A stretch of 64,000 bases of DNA from Galdieria sulphuraria (taxonomy: Eukaryota > Rhodophyta > Bangiophyceae > Galdieriales > Galdieriaceae). The notes under the pieces are model-generated. The model was given only the letters and a program-made list of their open reading frames with translations, searched no databases and had not been told where the DNA came from. The position numbers were made by a program, and so were the translations under genes. The DNA lies in assembly GCF_000341285.1 (NCBI RefSeq), contig NW_005178414.1, positions 25,228 to 89,227 on the forward strand, in the 5' to 3' direction. Of the stretch, positions 31,810 to 43,037 are shown one piece after another (position 1 is the first letter of the stretch; the number at the start of each line of letters is the position of its first letter).

Positions 31810-33240
31810 TTAATTTCCTTTATAGTAATGATTGGGAACAAATGGCATTTTGACAAGTTCACCTGAAACTTGTTTTTGTCTTATTTCTATTTGAATGCAC
31901 GTTCCTGACTTTGCCCATTTCTTTTCCACATAACCCATTCCAATAGGTTTACCCAAACATGGACTAAAGACACCACTTGTGACTTGTCCAATAACTTGAT
32001 TATCCACCAAGATACTTTCATGACCTCGAGCAGGAGCTCCTTGTAATAGGAATCCCACTCTACGGCGTTCGACTCCTTCTTTCAACTGCTTCAATATAAC
32101 TTTATCTCCCAAGAATCCTCCACTTTCCTATCGATCATTCTATTTCATTACATGGTGAACAATCAATCAACCCATCATCACTTACGCGACGACTCTTTGC
32201 AATCGTCCAACTAAGAGAAGCTTCTACTGGAGTAGTGCGATCATCCATATCATTTCCATACAAACATAAACCAGCTTCTAATCTCAAACTATCCCTAGCT
32301 CCCAATCCACTTGGCCTAACCATAGAAGAATCACATAATCCATCAAATATTCTTTGAATGGAATCATTAGGAACCGATATCTCAAATCCATCTTCCCCAG
32401 TGTAACCACAACGACTCACCAAACACTCCACACCATCTACCCACATCATTCGGGCATTCATAAAATACAACATACTCAAGTCTTCAGTAACATGTTTCGA
32501 TAACACTTTCATAGCATTGGGACCTTGTAATGCTACTAATCCTCTTTGTTCTTGTAGTTCGACGATCACTTCTTCACCTTTACTTCGTGCCTGTTCTGCA
32601 TAATGTTGTAAATGGGACATATCTTTGTCACGACAACAAGCGTTGATCACCATATTACTTTTATGCCCTAAGAATATATCCAATACATTCAATACACTCA
32701 CTTACATATGATCACCCATATTGGTAACTATCGTATCATCGATGATTCCTCCTTGTTCATTGGTTAGTAAAGACAAGACAGCGTGATAAGGTGGAAGTGC
32801 AGCTATGTCTCCTACAACTAGGCGCTCCAAAAAGGAAACTCTATGTCGACCATAAATACTGTATATATAAAGAACTCAGTTATGAAAGACAATTGATTCT
32901 TTCGTCCATACCGAACTTGACCCATATGGGATACATCGAATAGACCAGCAGACTTTCTTACAAACAAGTGATTATCTCTTATACCATCGTTATATTGTAA
33001 GGGCATTTCGTATCCACAAAACTCGGTCATCTTTGCCCCATACTTTAGGTGAGAATCATAAAGTGCCGTCCTTTTTAGTCCTGTAGAAGTTTCTGTAACC
33101 CAATGACGCTTGATAGTAACATTTGGTGCATCAACTTTATGTAATAACCACTTGGACTAGACTGGTATGAATAGGATGGTGAAATATCTAAAAGATATTC
33201 TTACACAACTAGAACGAAAGAATCCAGCGCTTCTCATCAT
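31810..33240 (-). CDS. GCVT: Aminomethyltransferase (glycine cleavage T-protein), mitochondrial
   Basis: T-protein releases ammonia and passes the one-carbon unit from the aminomethyl-lipoyl arm to tetrahydrofolate. Minus-strand exons are 33240-33205, 33156-32912, 32858-32706, 32657-32186 and 32127-31810 (introns 48-58 bp), giving 407 residues. Exon 1 encodes a short basic presequence ([12 protein letters not shown]). Core blocks are [58 protein letters not shown] and [13 protein letters not shown]. Then comes [20 protein letters not shown], with the catalytic-site Asp region. The five-exon model restores T-protein sequence at each junction. Confidence 0.93.
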
Positions 33241-33323
33241 GAAAACAACAACACAATTCACAATATTCCCATTTCAATCTCTTCCATTCACAAAAGAGGA
33301 TATTCACGAGTTGTTGATGGATA

Positions 33324-36300
33324 TCAACAATTTAACAAATCATCTACACTTGGTTTGCCTTTGGAAGACTTGTTAGTCTCTACAGGTTCGCTTATCAACA
33401 AATCATCAAAGCTTCTTTGTACACTTTTCGTTCTGGTGTTGGATTCAGTCGGCTCATAATCCAATTCAATGAGGGCTGAAGAATCAAACCAATCTTGTTG
33501 TTGTTGTTGTTTGTTTGTATGATCCGATACTTGTTCTTCTCTATCAGAAGAAGATGATGAGGATGATGGTCTATTTGGGTCATCCTCCTCCTCCCCATAT
33601 TCTTCAGATATTCCACGAGATGTAGCAATCAAGTCATCATCTGTGTTGTGGTTCATGGAAGAAGTCCATTCATCATGACTTGTGAAATGGTCTTGTGGAG
33701 TATCAAATGCATCTGAACCACTTCGATGTCGATTTCGAAATATATTGGTTACTTTACCGACCCATTTACGAACTTTTTTCTTATTGGTTCGTTTGATATG
33801 TGGAGAATGATGACTAGAAGGAGGAGTTGAGGGTTGCCTATGAAAGTGTCCAAACTCCTTTCCAACAACAACGTCGTGTTGAGAAGAAGACTGAATATTA
33901 GAATCATTCTTCTCATCCCATAACATCGTTTCAGTCATTGGCATCTTTTGTATTTGTAACAAACCAGATAAACATCCAGCATAAACTCCACCCAATCGAA
34001 TCGGAATATCAAAGTTTCCTGTTGCATAAAGTGGTAAAATAAAATATCCTGCTGCTATATCTTCCACAAAAGGCGTCTCAATCATAACTCGACCTAATAA
34101 ATATTGATCACAAAGGTCTGCCACATCTTGTGTCAATAGCATTCGAACCAATACAGCTTCCGACCAATAAGGTTGATTACCACGTTGAACTATTTTGGTT
34201 GTAACTCCATCTTCGACCCAATCATTTTCAAATGACAAATAGAAACTCAATGGAAGACCAGGGTCTGTACCTGGAGGTAGACGAAGATGGTTTGCAGCTA
34301 AATGAGAAATCCAAACATCACAAATATATATATCTTTGGTCAATTGAGGTAATGGTCTACCAGGTATATATTCATCAATAAGTGGTTGTATAAGTGAATG
34401 GGGAGAAGAGCTGCTGGTTGCATTATGAAAGGGAATTCTTTCATGAGTTTGTAAGTTCTCAAGATACTCCCAATTAGGAAAAGAATTTCTCATCAAAGAT
34501 GTTCCACTTTCAAATGTCATTACTTGAGAGCCATCAGCCATTTTAGCCCATATAGGATCGCCTTTCGCATTCTTCCTTGACCAATGAAGGTCTCCATGAA
34601 TCATGCCACTTAAATAAAAATAGGGAAACTGATTGGTGATATCAAAGTCCGGTCTTCCTACTCTTAAATGGGTTAAGACATCAAATAATTCACGTGGACC
34701 CTATCAAAACCTGTTATTCATAACCATAAAAATATCTCTTCCAATTGACTCACCTGTACATGAACACCTACAAAACATAATGCAACTCCAGAAACTTCCA
34801 AACCTATGGCAACTCCTCCATTGTGACTATTTGTTCTATCCAAACGAATGTTGTTGTTGTTGTTGATATCAGAATTCATAACATGAGTGGCTTTACTCAT
34901 CATACTGGAACGATAGGCATGTTCATTCACTTCCATAATCAAACCTTTTGAAATATTGCCTTTTACAAAGACAGCCATGGATGGTCCCCATATTCGATCT
35001 GCAGCAATAGCACTAACTAAATGATAACCAAAAGTATCCATATCTAAAGGAACAGCTGCCAGACCATATTTACGACTATTCGGACCAGGTGAAGGAACGA
35101 TGAGACAAAGTATTTCAATATCGTTTGAATAATTTGGATGAATATGCTCTTCATATGAAGGAATTCCCCATTCACTAAAACTGGATGGTGCTTCATTACT
35201 AGTGGAAAATATTCGGACTCTTATGCGTTGACCATATCCTGGAATGGATAAATCCGACCAACTTACTAGAGCTCTTAAGAAACGTTCTCTAGCTGCTGGA
35301 CCTCCCTTGTGAAAATGCAAGTCCAAAGGATTAGCTATAGTGAGAGATTCGGGACAAACAGACTCATCAAACCACAATCGTAGCCTTGCCTTGCCTGAAG
35401 TTGATAAACGCTTACTCCATTGGAGAAAACTCTTTCTAGGATATTCATAATGAATACCTTCAGGAGATGTAAGTACCATTCCTTGTTCTCTCAACTCAAC
35501 CATAACATATTGTTTATCTCCTCCTGGAGACAAACGTTGAACATTATTATATCTGCTCCATAATAAAGTACGAGAAAATATAGAATTGATTACTGCAACT
35601 CCTAACCACAAGTCCATAGCATCTTGTCGTTCTTCATCCACAAAATTCTTATAATACATTCTCATGACTGAATTGACTCCATCTTTAAAAAGTCCTTTGG
35701 TTGAGCGCTTTCCAGAACGTGTATAATCGGTCTTCAAAGCTCCAGTTCCCTACACAACAATCATTCACTCTATACAAAACTTGTGCACTTTGAATACTTA
35801 CCGCATATTGTTTGGATAGTATATCGGCATTATTGGACCATATCTTATTGAATTGAGATTCACTCGTTGTTTCTAATCGTGATGGACCAACTAGGCTATT
35901 AGATTTCGTCTTGTTCCATTGCATACCAGCAATATAGACTGACTTGGCTTGAGGTACCAATAAATGTCGAGCAATAGCGCTTTGAGCTACGTTGGTTCTG
36001 TCCAAACAGTCCACACAGTTGACTCGAAATACTCCATCTTGTAGACTACGAACTGTACAATTACTCTCATCTTGACAATGCAATACAAAGAATTTCTGTC
36101 TACTAGCAAAACTCTTTACTTGTTGAAGTAAAGTTTGCATACCTTGTTCCCAATCTGTTCCAGAACAATGAGCATGAAAGTCAAAAGAAACGAGTTGTGG
36201 ACGATAGAAAGGTGATATACTATCCGAAGCTAATTGAGAACATAATTCATCCATATCCAACTCAAAATGTCTCGAATAAGTGGCAGCTAATATTGCTTCT

Positions 36301-37398
36301 GAGCCAGTTTGATCGACCAAAGAAAGTGCCACCAAAGAGCCATAGGAACGAATGAGGTTTTGAAAATGTTTTCGAAAACTTTGTCGACACAAGTCCAGTG
36401 GTGCATCCAATTCTGGAGGAGGTTTTACAGAGCCCTTATTTTGTCTCCAAAAAACGGGAACAGAGCCACGAATAATCACAAAAGATGAAAAGGAATCATT
36501 CTTTCTATGAGAAGAGGATTTCCAAATAATCTGTTCTGTTTCAACAAAATTGGCAACATCTCCTCTTCGGTCAATTCCACGAGTGATATATCGTAAACCA
36601 GCTCTCTTTCTACTTCGACGACTTATCAATGTCAGCATAAAAGTTTCGGACTGATTTCCCTTCCAATCTTCTAAAGCATTATTTGTATGTTCATGACATA
36701 TCAATTGCAATTCTGTTGTTTCTACAAAACCATAAATAGTCTTAAGACACCAAGGCATATGAGCATTGCCCAAATATTTACAAAGACGATAATTCCACCA
36801 AAAGGAAAAGCTATCAGAAGATGTACTATTACTGGAAGCATATTGTTTCTGAAGTCTTCTAGTCAAGTCGCACTCCGCTGAGAAAAATACGTGTCCAGAC
36901 TCCAATAGTTTTGTTTGTGATAAACCCAATTCTCTATCTGCTTTGGTATCAGTACCAACAAATAGCTTTGCAAAACGAATCTAATGCCACACAAAATATA
37001 TATAGTTTGGAATAATATTTCTCAAGTTCAATACTAACCTTGGCAATGGCATAAATAGGAGTGGCACCTGGTAGTTGACCCACTCGTTTCACTTGTAAAG
37101 CAAATACAGCAAAAGGTCCACTCAATAAGTGTAAAACTCCCAAGAATCCAACAGCTACTTCAACACCTTGTGGTTTACCATAAGGCACTTTGGTTGTCTC
37201 TGTTGGTTGTCCATCAAAAGGAATGACTAGAAAGGAGGATGTTTCAGTGTCTTGTCCTACAGAGTTGGTTGTGGAGAGTCTATTCGTGGCATCAATTATG
37301 GCATTGATATCACTCAAGTCTATATTGTTGTTTACAAACGGACGAATATTTTGTATAACCACACGGTCAGGATAATAAAGAATACGTATGGGAGTCAT
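33324..37398 (-). CDS. SAC-domain phosphoinositide phosphatase with degenerate 5-phosphatase-like and C2-like domains
   Basis: Minus-strand exons are 37398-37039, 36980-35802, 35749-34754 and 34700-33324 (introns 58, 52 and 53 bp), giving 1303 residues. Residues 1-580 form a SAC phosphatase: PVFWRQNKG, the catalytic CVDCLDRTNVAQ (C-x5-R-T, near residue 450) and a RRSTKG-like RSTKGLFKDGVNSVMRMYY block. The middle resembles the 5-phosphatase fold (GGVAIGLEVSGVALCFVGVH, GMIHGDLHW), but GDLNYR is altered and the PxWxDR and SDHxPV motifs are absent. A C2-like segment follows (IYICDVWISHLAANHLRLPP). The tail is Ser/Asp-rich. The architecture recalls synaptojanin with an inactive second phosphatase. 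It probably acts at a membrane-trafficking site. Confidence 0.8.
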
Positions 37399-37525
37399 TC
37401 ACAAATAACCCAAAGAAATAAAAATGGCCCTTCCAAGTTGAAAATAATAATAATATGAACAAGTCATAAGGATTGAAATACTTTTCTACATAAAATACAA
37501 TTCCTAATCGTTCCTCATCTGTTTA

Positions 37526-37825
37526 TTAATATCTTTCGTGAGCACCACAACCTCGAATTCCCGTTCCGACAGCAAGGAAAAACCCAAAAGCCATACCAGC
37601 TCCAACTGTACTTCTTAAAGCCAATCCAATTCTCTATCCAACAAAGAAATATTTCACTCCGTGGAAACTTTCTTCATAGTTTATACTCACCTGTGGCCCT
37701 GTCAAACCTTTATGTCGAAAGGCTTCAAAACCTCCATACAAAAGACCAAACGATCCACCCACCATAGAACCCAATAAGGCTCCCATTTGTATTTTTCTCA
37801 TACAGTCTCTCGTTTCTGGACTCAT
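37526..37825 (-). CDS. ROMO1: ROMO1/Mgr2-family inner-membrane protein
   Basis: Small inner mitochondrial membrane protein; yeast Mgr2 couples and gates TIM23. Minus-strand exons are 37825-37691 and 37633-37526 (57-bp intron), giving 80 residues. The first helix is KIQMGALLGSMVGGSFGLLY with Gly-zipper spacing. The second exon gives RIGLALRSTVGAGMAFGFFL then AVGTGIRGCG. Human ROMO1 (79 residues) has the same two-helix plan and ends MGIRC. The ATG at 37825 is the first in frame; upstream codons are only TTG. The spliced frame explains what an unspliced reading leaves truncated. Confidence 0.9.
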
Positions 37826-38096
37826 ATCAACAACTACAACGCTCGTCAACTTTTGTGTCCAGAATGAATAACAAAAGGTGGGGATGAATCAAGATTTCCT
37901 TTCTGTTCCATTTTATATGTATTATTATGATACATGAAATAAGAAAGTAATCAACTCTTGACAATCATAGAAAAGGACCTGTCTTTATGATATCCATATA
38001 TAGTGTTTTCATAAGAATCATAATATAATCAAAAACAAGCAAAGTAACTAACTTGAACACAACTATAATTAGCAAACTATCGGTATATGAATACAA

Positions 38097-38336
38097 CTAT
38101 TTCAATAAACTTGTATCGGAATCCTTCCAAGACTGAGAGTTGTCAACTAGTCCATCCACTTCATCATCTTCTAGCCTTAAACCATTCGTAGAAACTTGTC
38201 TTTGAGTATCTTTCCCTGGTTGACTATAATACTGCCAAAGAGAATATCCTATAAGAGGGAAAGTGAAAAAGGCTCCAAATATAGTGATTCGATTGCCACT
38301 TTGAGTCTTCCAACTAAACGGACCAAACAGAACCAT
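38097..38336 (-). CDS. Small single-pass membrane protein, unknown
   Basis: A single exon of 79 residues. A hydrophobic segment at about residues 15-35 (ITIFGAFFTFPLIGYSLWQY) is followed by a polar acidic tail. The topology resembles small inner-membrane or ER assembly proteins, but no family is recognised. A (TC)n tract immediately precedes the ATG, as in other genes here. The frame could be extended upstream to 38438, but that part is Arg/Ser low-complexity encoded by the repeat, so it is excluded. Confidence 0.5.
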   Translation of the reverse strand: MVLFGPFSWKTQSGNRITIFGAFFTFPLIGYSLWQYYSQPGKDTQRQVSTNGLRLEDDEVDGLVDNSQSWKDSDTSLLK

Positions 38337-38365
38337 CTCTCTCGCTCGCTCTCTCTCTCTCCCCC
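38336..38365. repeat. CT-rich tract upstream of small membrane protein gene
   Basis: Interrupted CT repeat just upstream of the ATG on the minus strand (purine-rich in sense). It may be leader or promoter sequence. Confidence 0.8.
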
Positions 38366-38492
38366 TCCCAAAGACACAAAATAATATTCTTGAGGATGTA
38401 ATGTTTATCATTCTTATTTTCTTGTTCAATAGAAGCAACTCTTGTCATGATATTATCATAATTGATATCTATCCATAATCATATCCTATCCT

Positions 38493-38495
<3 letters not shown>

Positions 38496-38523
<28 letters not shown>
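38496..38523. repeat. (AT)14 microsatellite
   Basis: A perfect AT run in the divergent spacer between the small membrane protein and the sugar transporter. Confidence 0.9.
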
Positions 38524-38526
<3 letters not shown>

Positions 38527-38604
38527 GATGGATGAGAAAGCAAGCCATTAGATTAGTCCAAATGACAATGAATGAATTGCTGCAATCGGATTGATTGACA
38601 TATA

Positions 38605-40192
38605 ATGACTCAAGTTGATAGTATTCAAGTTGAATATTCAGAAGACTATGGAGAAAGAATAATAGAATTGGAAAGTCAAAGCAATGGAAAAAAGAGTTTA
38701 GTACTGTTATCTTTGTTTCCAAAGCCTCAATATGCAATGTATTATCTGGGGTTGTTTATTTGTGTGGGAGGCTTCGTCTATGGTTTGAATGTTAGTCTCA
38801 TAAGTGGAGCTTTATTATTTCTGAAAACAGATATGAAACTCGATACTCCACAAGAATCCCTTATTTCTAGTGGTATGTCTTTAGGCGGTATTGGTGGTGC
38901 TTTGCTGTAGGTTTTGTTTTCTTTGTGATTGGAATATAGCATTGAATATGAATAGGGCTATTCCTTTCAATGAATATTTAGGTAGAAAGTATAGTATATT
39001 GATTTCCTGTTTATTTTATACCATAGGCGCTATTTTAGAGGCTTCTTCACATAGTTATGGAGAATTGGTTTCAGGTCGAGTTGTTCTTGGGATGGGAGTT
39101 GCTCTAGGCACTATGACTATTCCTATTTATGCCTCGGAGTGTTTTCCTAAGAGTAGAAGAGGTGCTATTATATCACTTTATACTGTTATGATTATGTTGG
39201 GAATATTATCTGGTTATATAGTGAGTGCTATATTTCTTCATGTGGTTGGCACTTGGAGATATATTCTTGGTTCTTCTTTGGTATTTTCTTCCTTGTTGAT
39301 GGTGGGAGTGTTATTCTTTCCTGAAAGTCCTCGTTGGTTGATGAGAAAGAATCAATTATGCAATGCCTATATCACATGGAAAGGTCTTCGTGGCATGGAT
39401 AGGGATGAAGAACGAGAAGAATTCTTCATGATGGAAAAAGTATGTCATAGTGAGAAGGAAGCTTCTCAAGATCGCTGGATATTATTTGACTTGTATAGAA
39501 TTCCTTATTGTCGCAAAGCATGTATTCATGGAATTCTATTTATGTTCTTTCAACAGTTTTCAGGTACCAATTCTATTCTTTATTTTCTGGGTAGTATGTA
39601 TAGAAAAGCTGGACTTTCCGTACATGATTCTATCTATGTGAGTATGATTGGAGGTGGAACTCTATTTCTTTCTTCCATTCCTGCTATTTATATGGTGGAC
39701 CGCTATGGAAGAAGACCACTTTTATTGATTCTAACTCCTGGAGTTCTTGTGGGACTGATCATCATTGGTTGTGCCTTTTTTAGTTGTTGTACAGACTCAT
39801 TGGTTGCCATATATACTGTGGGAGTTGTATTTTATTATATATTTTGGGGTTCTTCTTTAGGTCCTATTCCATTTGTGATGAATGCTGAACTGTATCCCAA
39901 TTATTTAAGAAGTTATGGAATGAGTTTAGGAATTCTTTCCAACTTTATTGGCAATTGGATAACATCTTATGCCTTTTTAGAAATGACTCAGGCAATGACC
40001 AAACCTGGAACTTTTATAGGTTTTTATGGTGGAATTACTGCAATAGGTTGGTTTTATTTCCTCTTATGGGTTCCAGAAACCAAAAATTTGTCTTTGGAAG
40101 AAATCAAAGATATTTTGGATCGTCCTTGGAAAGATATTCTCATTCACAATATAAATCAAAGAATGGGTTTCCATCGTAAAAATAACAACTAG
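38605..40192 (+). CDS. MFS sugar transporter (SP family)
   Basis: Exons are 38605-38906 and 38956-40192 (49-bp intron), giving 512 residues. Twelve hydrophobic segments are expected and most are evident, beginning with YYLGLFICVGGFVYGLN. Family motifs are PESPRWLMRK near residue 225, GRK (NEYLGRKYS) and DRYGRRPLLL after helix 8, with PETKNLSLEEI in the C-tail. Substrate residues include FQQFSGTNSILYFLG after helix 6 (the QQxxGxNxxxYY motif is slightly altered). It is likely a proton-coupled hexose or polyol transporter at plasma membrane or vacuole. Galdieria-type algae are known for many such transporters; the exact substrate cannot be told. Confidence 0.92.
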
Positions 40193-40236
40193 TACAAAAG
40201 CTTCAGTTGAGTATGTCAATAAAAGGCATATCACAT

Positions 40237-42018
40237 TTAAACATAGGGCAATCGATCCAATAATGTCTTGACCTTTTCACTCACAACAATCTTTCCTTCA
40301 GTAGAAAATACAATCACATTCTCTTCTTGACATTCCAAACGATAACTAAACAATGCCATCATACAAAGATTTTTAGCCATTGCAGTAGGTGAGTTGTCTC
40401 CCATCCAACATATATCGGATAATTCAGCACCATTTCCTAAATGAAAAGTTGCAAGTGCATCATAAGGAAGTCCTTTTAAACGTTTCACATAACATATATA
40501 CAATGCACAAAGTGACAACAACAACTCCTTCTCTTGTTCTAATTGTGAATAGTCCCATTGTGAAAATTCACTTTTCATTCTCAATGGTTGACGATTCAAA
40601 TCTCCATAAAGGATACTCAACACTGTTTCCACTCGAATATAAACATCTTTAGGCATCGATACTGGAAACTCTCGAGTACCGATTCTCAAAATAAAATATC
40701 TCCAAAGCCAATCCACAAAATCTCCCAATCGACTCAGTGAATAAATTCTATCCGTTTGTTTCGTGACTTGAGGTATTCTTTCGCGCATCACTCGATTCAA
40801 TAATAGTCTTGAAAAATTCATTCTTGGTAACATAAAGGAACGAATATGTTCAATCACAGTTGGATAACTGGTAGAAAGATTGGATTCGTCGTTCTTTATC
40901 AATTCTTCTATTTGATGAAGACTGGTGGCTGGTTGAGGTAAGAAAACAACTTCACAAAAAGACAATGGAATGGAGGGTAATCCTATTTGAGTGAGAGCAT
41001 AGATTCGTCGATATTTATATTGTATTCTTCGATTTCCTTCATCTTGTGATTCTACTGCATGAAGTCTCTTTAGTGCTCGGGAATAGGCTACTAGAAATGG
41101 AGCATAGTTTGCATTCAATTCATGAACTCTCAAAAAGCTTTGACCAAAACAAGGCGCAAGTACTCGATGATTGTATCTAACGAGCCATGAAATACTATCC
41201 GTTGCTACTTGAAAAGGACGATCGACTAGGAAATAGGATTCCAGTTGCTTCACTTGTTCTGGTGTATAAATAATATTCAAAAGATATCTCACATCACATA
41301 AAACTTCAAGTCCTTTGGGATGATTGAGAAGCAAAGAGAAAAAGTTCCAATAAAAGAACCATCCATAATATTTCTCCACTCCAGGATAATAAAATAGAGA
41401 ACCTTGAAAGTCTCGTGCATAGTCATCATCCCAATCTTGACTATTCAGGTTCATAGAAGATGACAACTTTAAAGAAGGATACAACTTGGAAACTATAGAG
41501 GAATGGGTTGGAAAGTCAACCATCAAAATACCCATCATTCTTGCCTTTCTTGATATATCTAAACGTGGAAATACATCCACAAAGGTATGAGCAAAAGATT
41601 GTATGATGGATTGCGTTATTTGTCGAACAGAGAATAACTTCATCTTTTGTGGTGCTGGAGGTTTCTTCAATACTTCCCATAAAGTGTTGTGAGTAGTGCG
41701 ACGAACATCGAGAAGAGATTGTTTTCTTTCTTCATCTGCAGAATTGGAATCGCTACTATTCTTATTTGTTTTGATATTTAAATCTGTTGGAGACCACTCT
41801 GTCAAAGCAGCAATGCACTCCACATAACTCTTTGCAGCATCCAAAGGGGACGAAGAATAGTCCGATTCAACAGACTTTTTGGATATGTTTGTATTTTGCG
41901 TTGATCTTGTTTCTTGTGGTGTGAAACTTGAAAACTTGTTATGACTAGTCACAAATAGTTGAAGTGAATGTCTTGTTTGTAGGGAAGTCTGCCATAAGAA
42001 TTTACATAAACTATTCAT
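40237..42018 (-). CDS. MLYCD: Malonyl-CoA decarboxylase
   Basis: Converts malonyl-CoA to acetyl-CoA and CO2, in mitochondria and peroxisomes of other eukaryotes. A single exon of 593 residues. The signature ATFHLGNGAELSDICWMGDN near residue 535 contains the FHLxNGA histidine block, followed by SPTAMAKNLCMMALFSYRLE. Earlier blocks are WDDDYARDFQGSLFYYPGVE, LDRPF-like VDRPFQVATDSISWLVRYNH and CFGQSFLRVHELNANYAPF. The N-terminal 100 residues are Ser/Thr-rich and presequence-like. It is about 100 residues longer than human MLYCD. A (CT)n tract sits directly upstream of the ATG (42021-42039). The C-terminus PYV is not a classical peroxisomal signal. Confidence 0.88.
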   Translation of the reverse strand: MNSLCKFLWQTSLQTRHSLQLFVTSHNKFSSFTPQETRSTQNTNISKKSVESDYSSSPLDAAKSYVECIAALTEWSPTDLNIKTNKNSSDSNSADEERKQSLLDVRRTTHNTLWEVLKKPPAPQKMKLFSVRQITQSIIQSFAHTFVDVFPRLDISRKARMMGILMVDFPTHSSIVSKLYPSLKLSSSMNLNSQDWDDDYARDFQGSLFYYPGVEKYYGWFFYWNFFSLLLNHPKGLEVLCDVRYLLNIIYTPEQVKQLESYFLVDRPFQVATDSISWLVRYNHRVLAPCFGQSFLRVHELNANYAPFLVAYSRALKRLHAVESQDEGNRRIQYKYRRIYALTQIGLPSIPLSFCEVVFLPQPATSLHQIEELIKNDESNLSTSYPTVIEHIRSFMLPRMNFSRLLLNRVMRERIPQVTKQTDRIYSLSRLGDFVDWLWRYFILRIGTREFPVSMPKDVYIRVETVLSILYGDLNRQPLRMKSEFSQWDYSQLEQEKELLLSLCALYICYVKRLKGLPYDALATFHLGNGAELSDICWMGDNSPTAMAKNLCMMALFSYRLECQEENVIVFSTEGKIVVSEKVKTLLDRLPYV

Positions 42019-42104
42019 TCTCTCTCTCTCTCTCTCTATTTATGATGAATATAAAATGGCTATTTTGCCATTCTTCTTTATGAATTTATTTCAAAGAAAC
42101 AACG

Positions 42105-42897
42105 CTAAACAAGTGTTTGTAAACGACGACCATATATTCCTTGTCTTGCAGCATAGATTCCCAACACTCCTACCAAACCTAAACCTGTACTATAAATACT
42201 TGCTGGTTTGAGACCCGCAGTTGACTTGTACACAAGACCAGCTGAAATACCAGCCAAAGCATAGTTATATACGGCATCATCTCCAATATAATGATCATAA
42301 ATGGATTCGAATCCTGAAAACATAAGTGCTAGAATTCCACAAGCGTTGGCCAATGCAGCTCCTCTTCGACCACTGGCATTCAATATAGCGTTGACTCGTA
42401 GTTTCCAGCTTTTACCTCCTGAAGAACGAAGACCCTCTATACATCCATAAGAACCACCAGTTACTGCACCACTTAAATAAGATACTCCTGTCCAATACAT
42501 GAGCTGCTCTCCCCAGGACTTTTTACGATAATCCTAAGGCAACACATATTGAGTTGGTACTTTCTCAAGATATAATATATATATATATATGCAATACCGT
42601 ATAGTCTTCTGCAAAAAGATATTCAGGAGAATTTCCATAACCTGGTGCATATACACCTAATGCAGGTGCAATAGTTAGTGGGTTAATTCTATCCAAGTGA
42701 CCAAAGTCTAGAGTAGGTGACTCGTTCCCACTTTGTTCAGTAGAAGAATAGTCTATAGTAGAGAATGGGTCATCTAAATACAATATATTTTAATCAGTAT
42801 ATCAAGGTTTTATTCGTATTCCCCACAGAAAAGACTTACTTCCTGTATCAAAAATAGAACTTGTATCAAAGTTGTCTTGTTGTTGGTTGGAAGCCAT
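42105..42897 (-). CDS. TIM23: TIM23 mitochondrial import channel subunit
   Basis: Core of the inner-membrane presequence translocase. Minus-strand exons are 42897-42840, 42773-42598 and 42533-42105 (introns 66 and 64 bp), giving 220 residues. The N-terminal 80 residues are polar, as in the receptor domain of Tim23. NSPEYLF and GEQLMYWTGVSYLSGAVTGG follow, with SYGCIEGL. Then come the Tim17/22/23 signature region RRGAALANACGILALMFSGF (the R-G-x3-GN-x-G-like PRAT motif is close) and three further hydrophobic segments rich in Gly. Splicing removes an AT repeat in intron 2. The small ROMO1/Mgr2 gene lies 4.3 kb away. Confidence 0.9.
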
Positions 42898-42985
42898 CGT
42901 CTACCCCAATCCCAAATAATCGACGGTGATAATAAGTGTTATGAAGTGTCAATCTCATCTTGTTGAGATAGCTGTTACTGAAAAC

Positions 42986-43027
42986 ATATATATATACTTA
43001 TATATACACTTATATATAAATATATTC
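42986..43027. repeat. TA-rich simple repeat
   Basis: Interrupted TA tract in the divergent spacer between TIM23 and the methyltransferase gene, ending 11 bases before the first ATG on the plus strand. Confidence 0.8.
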
Positions 43028-43037
43028 AAATAGATAA

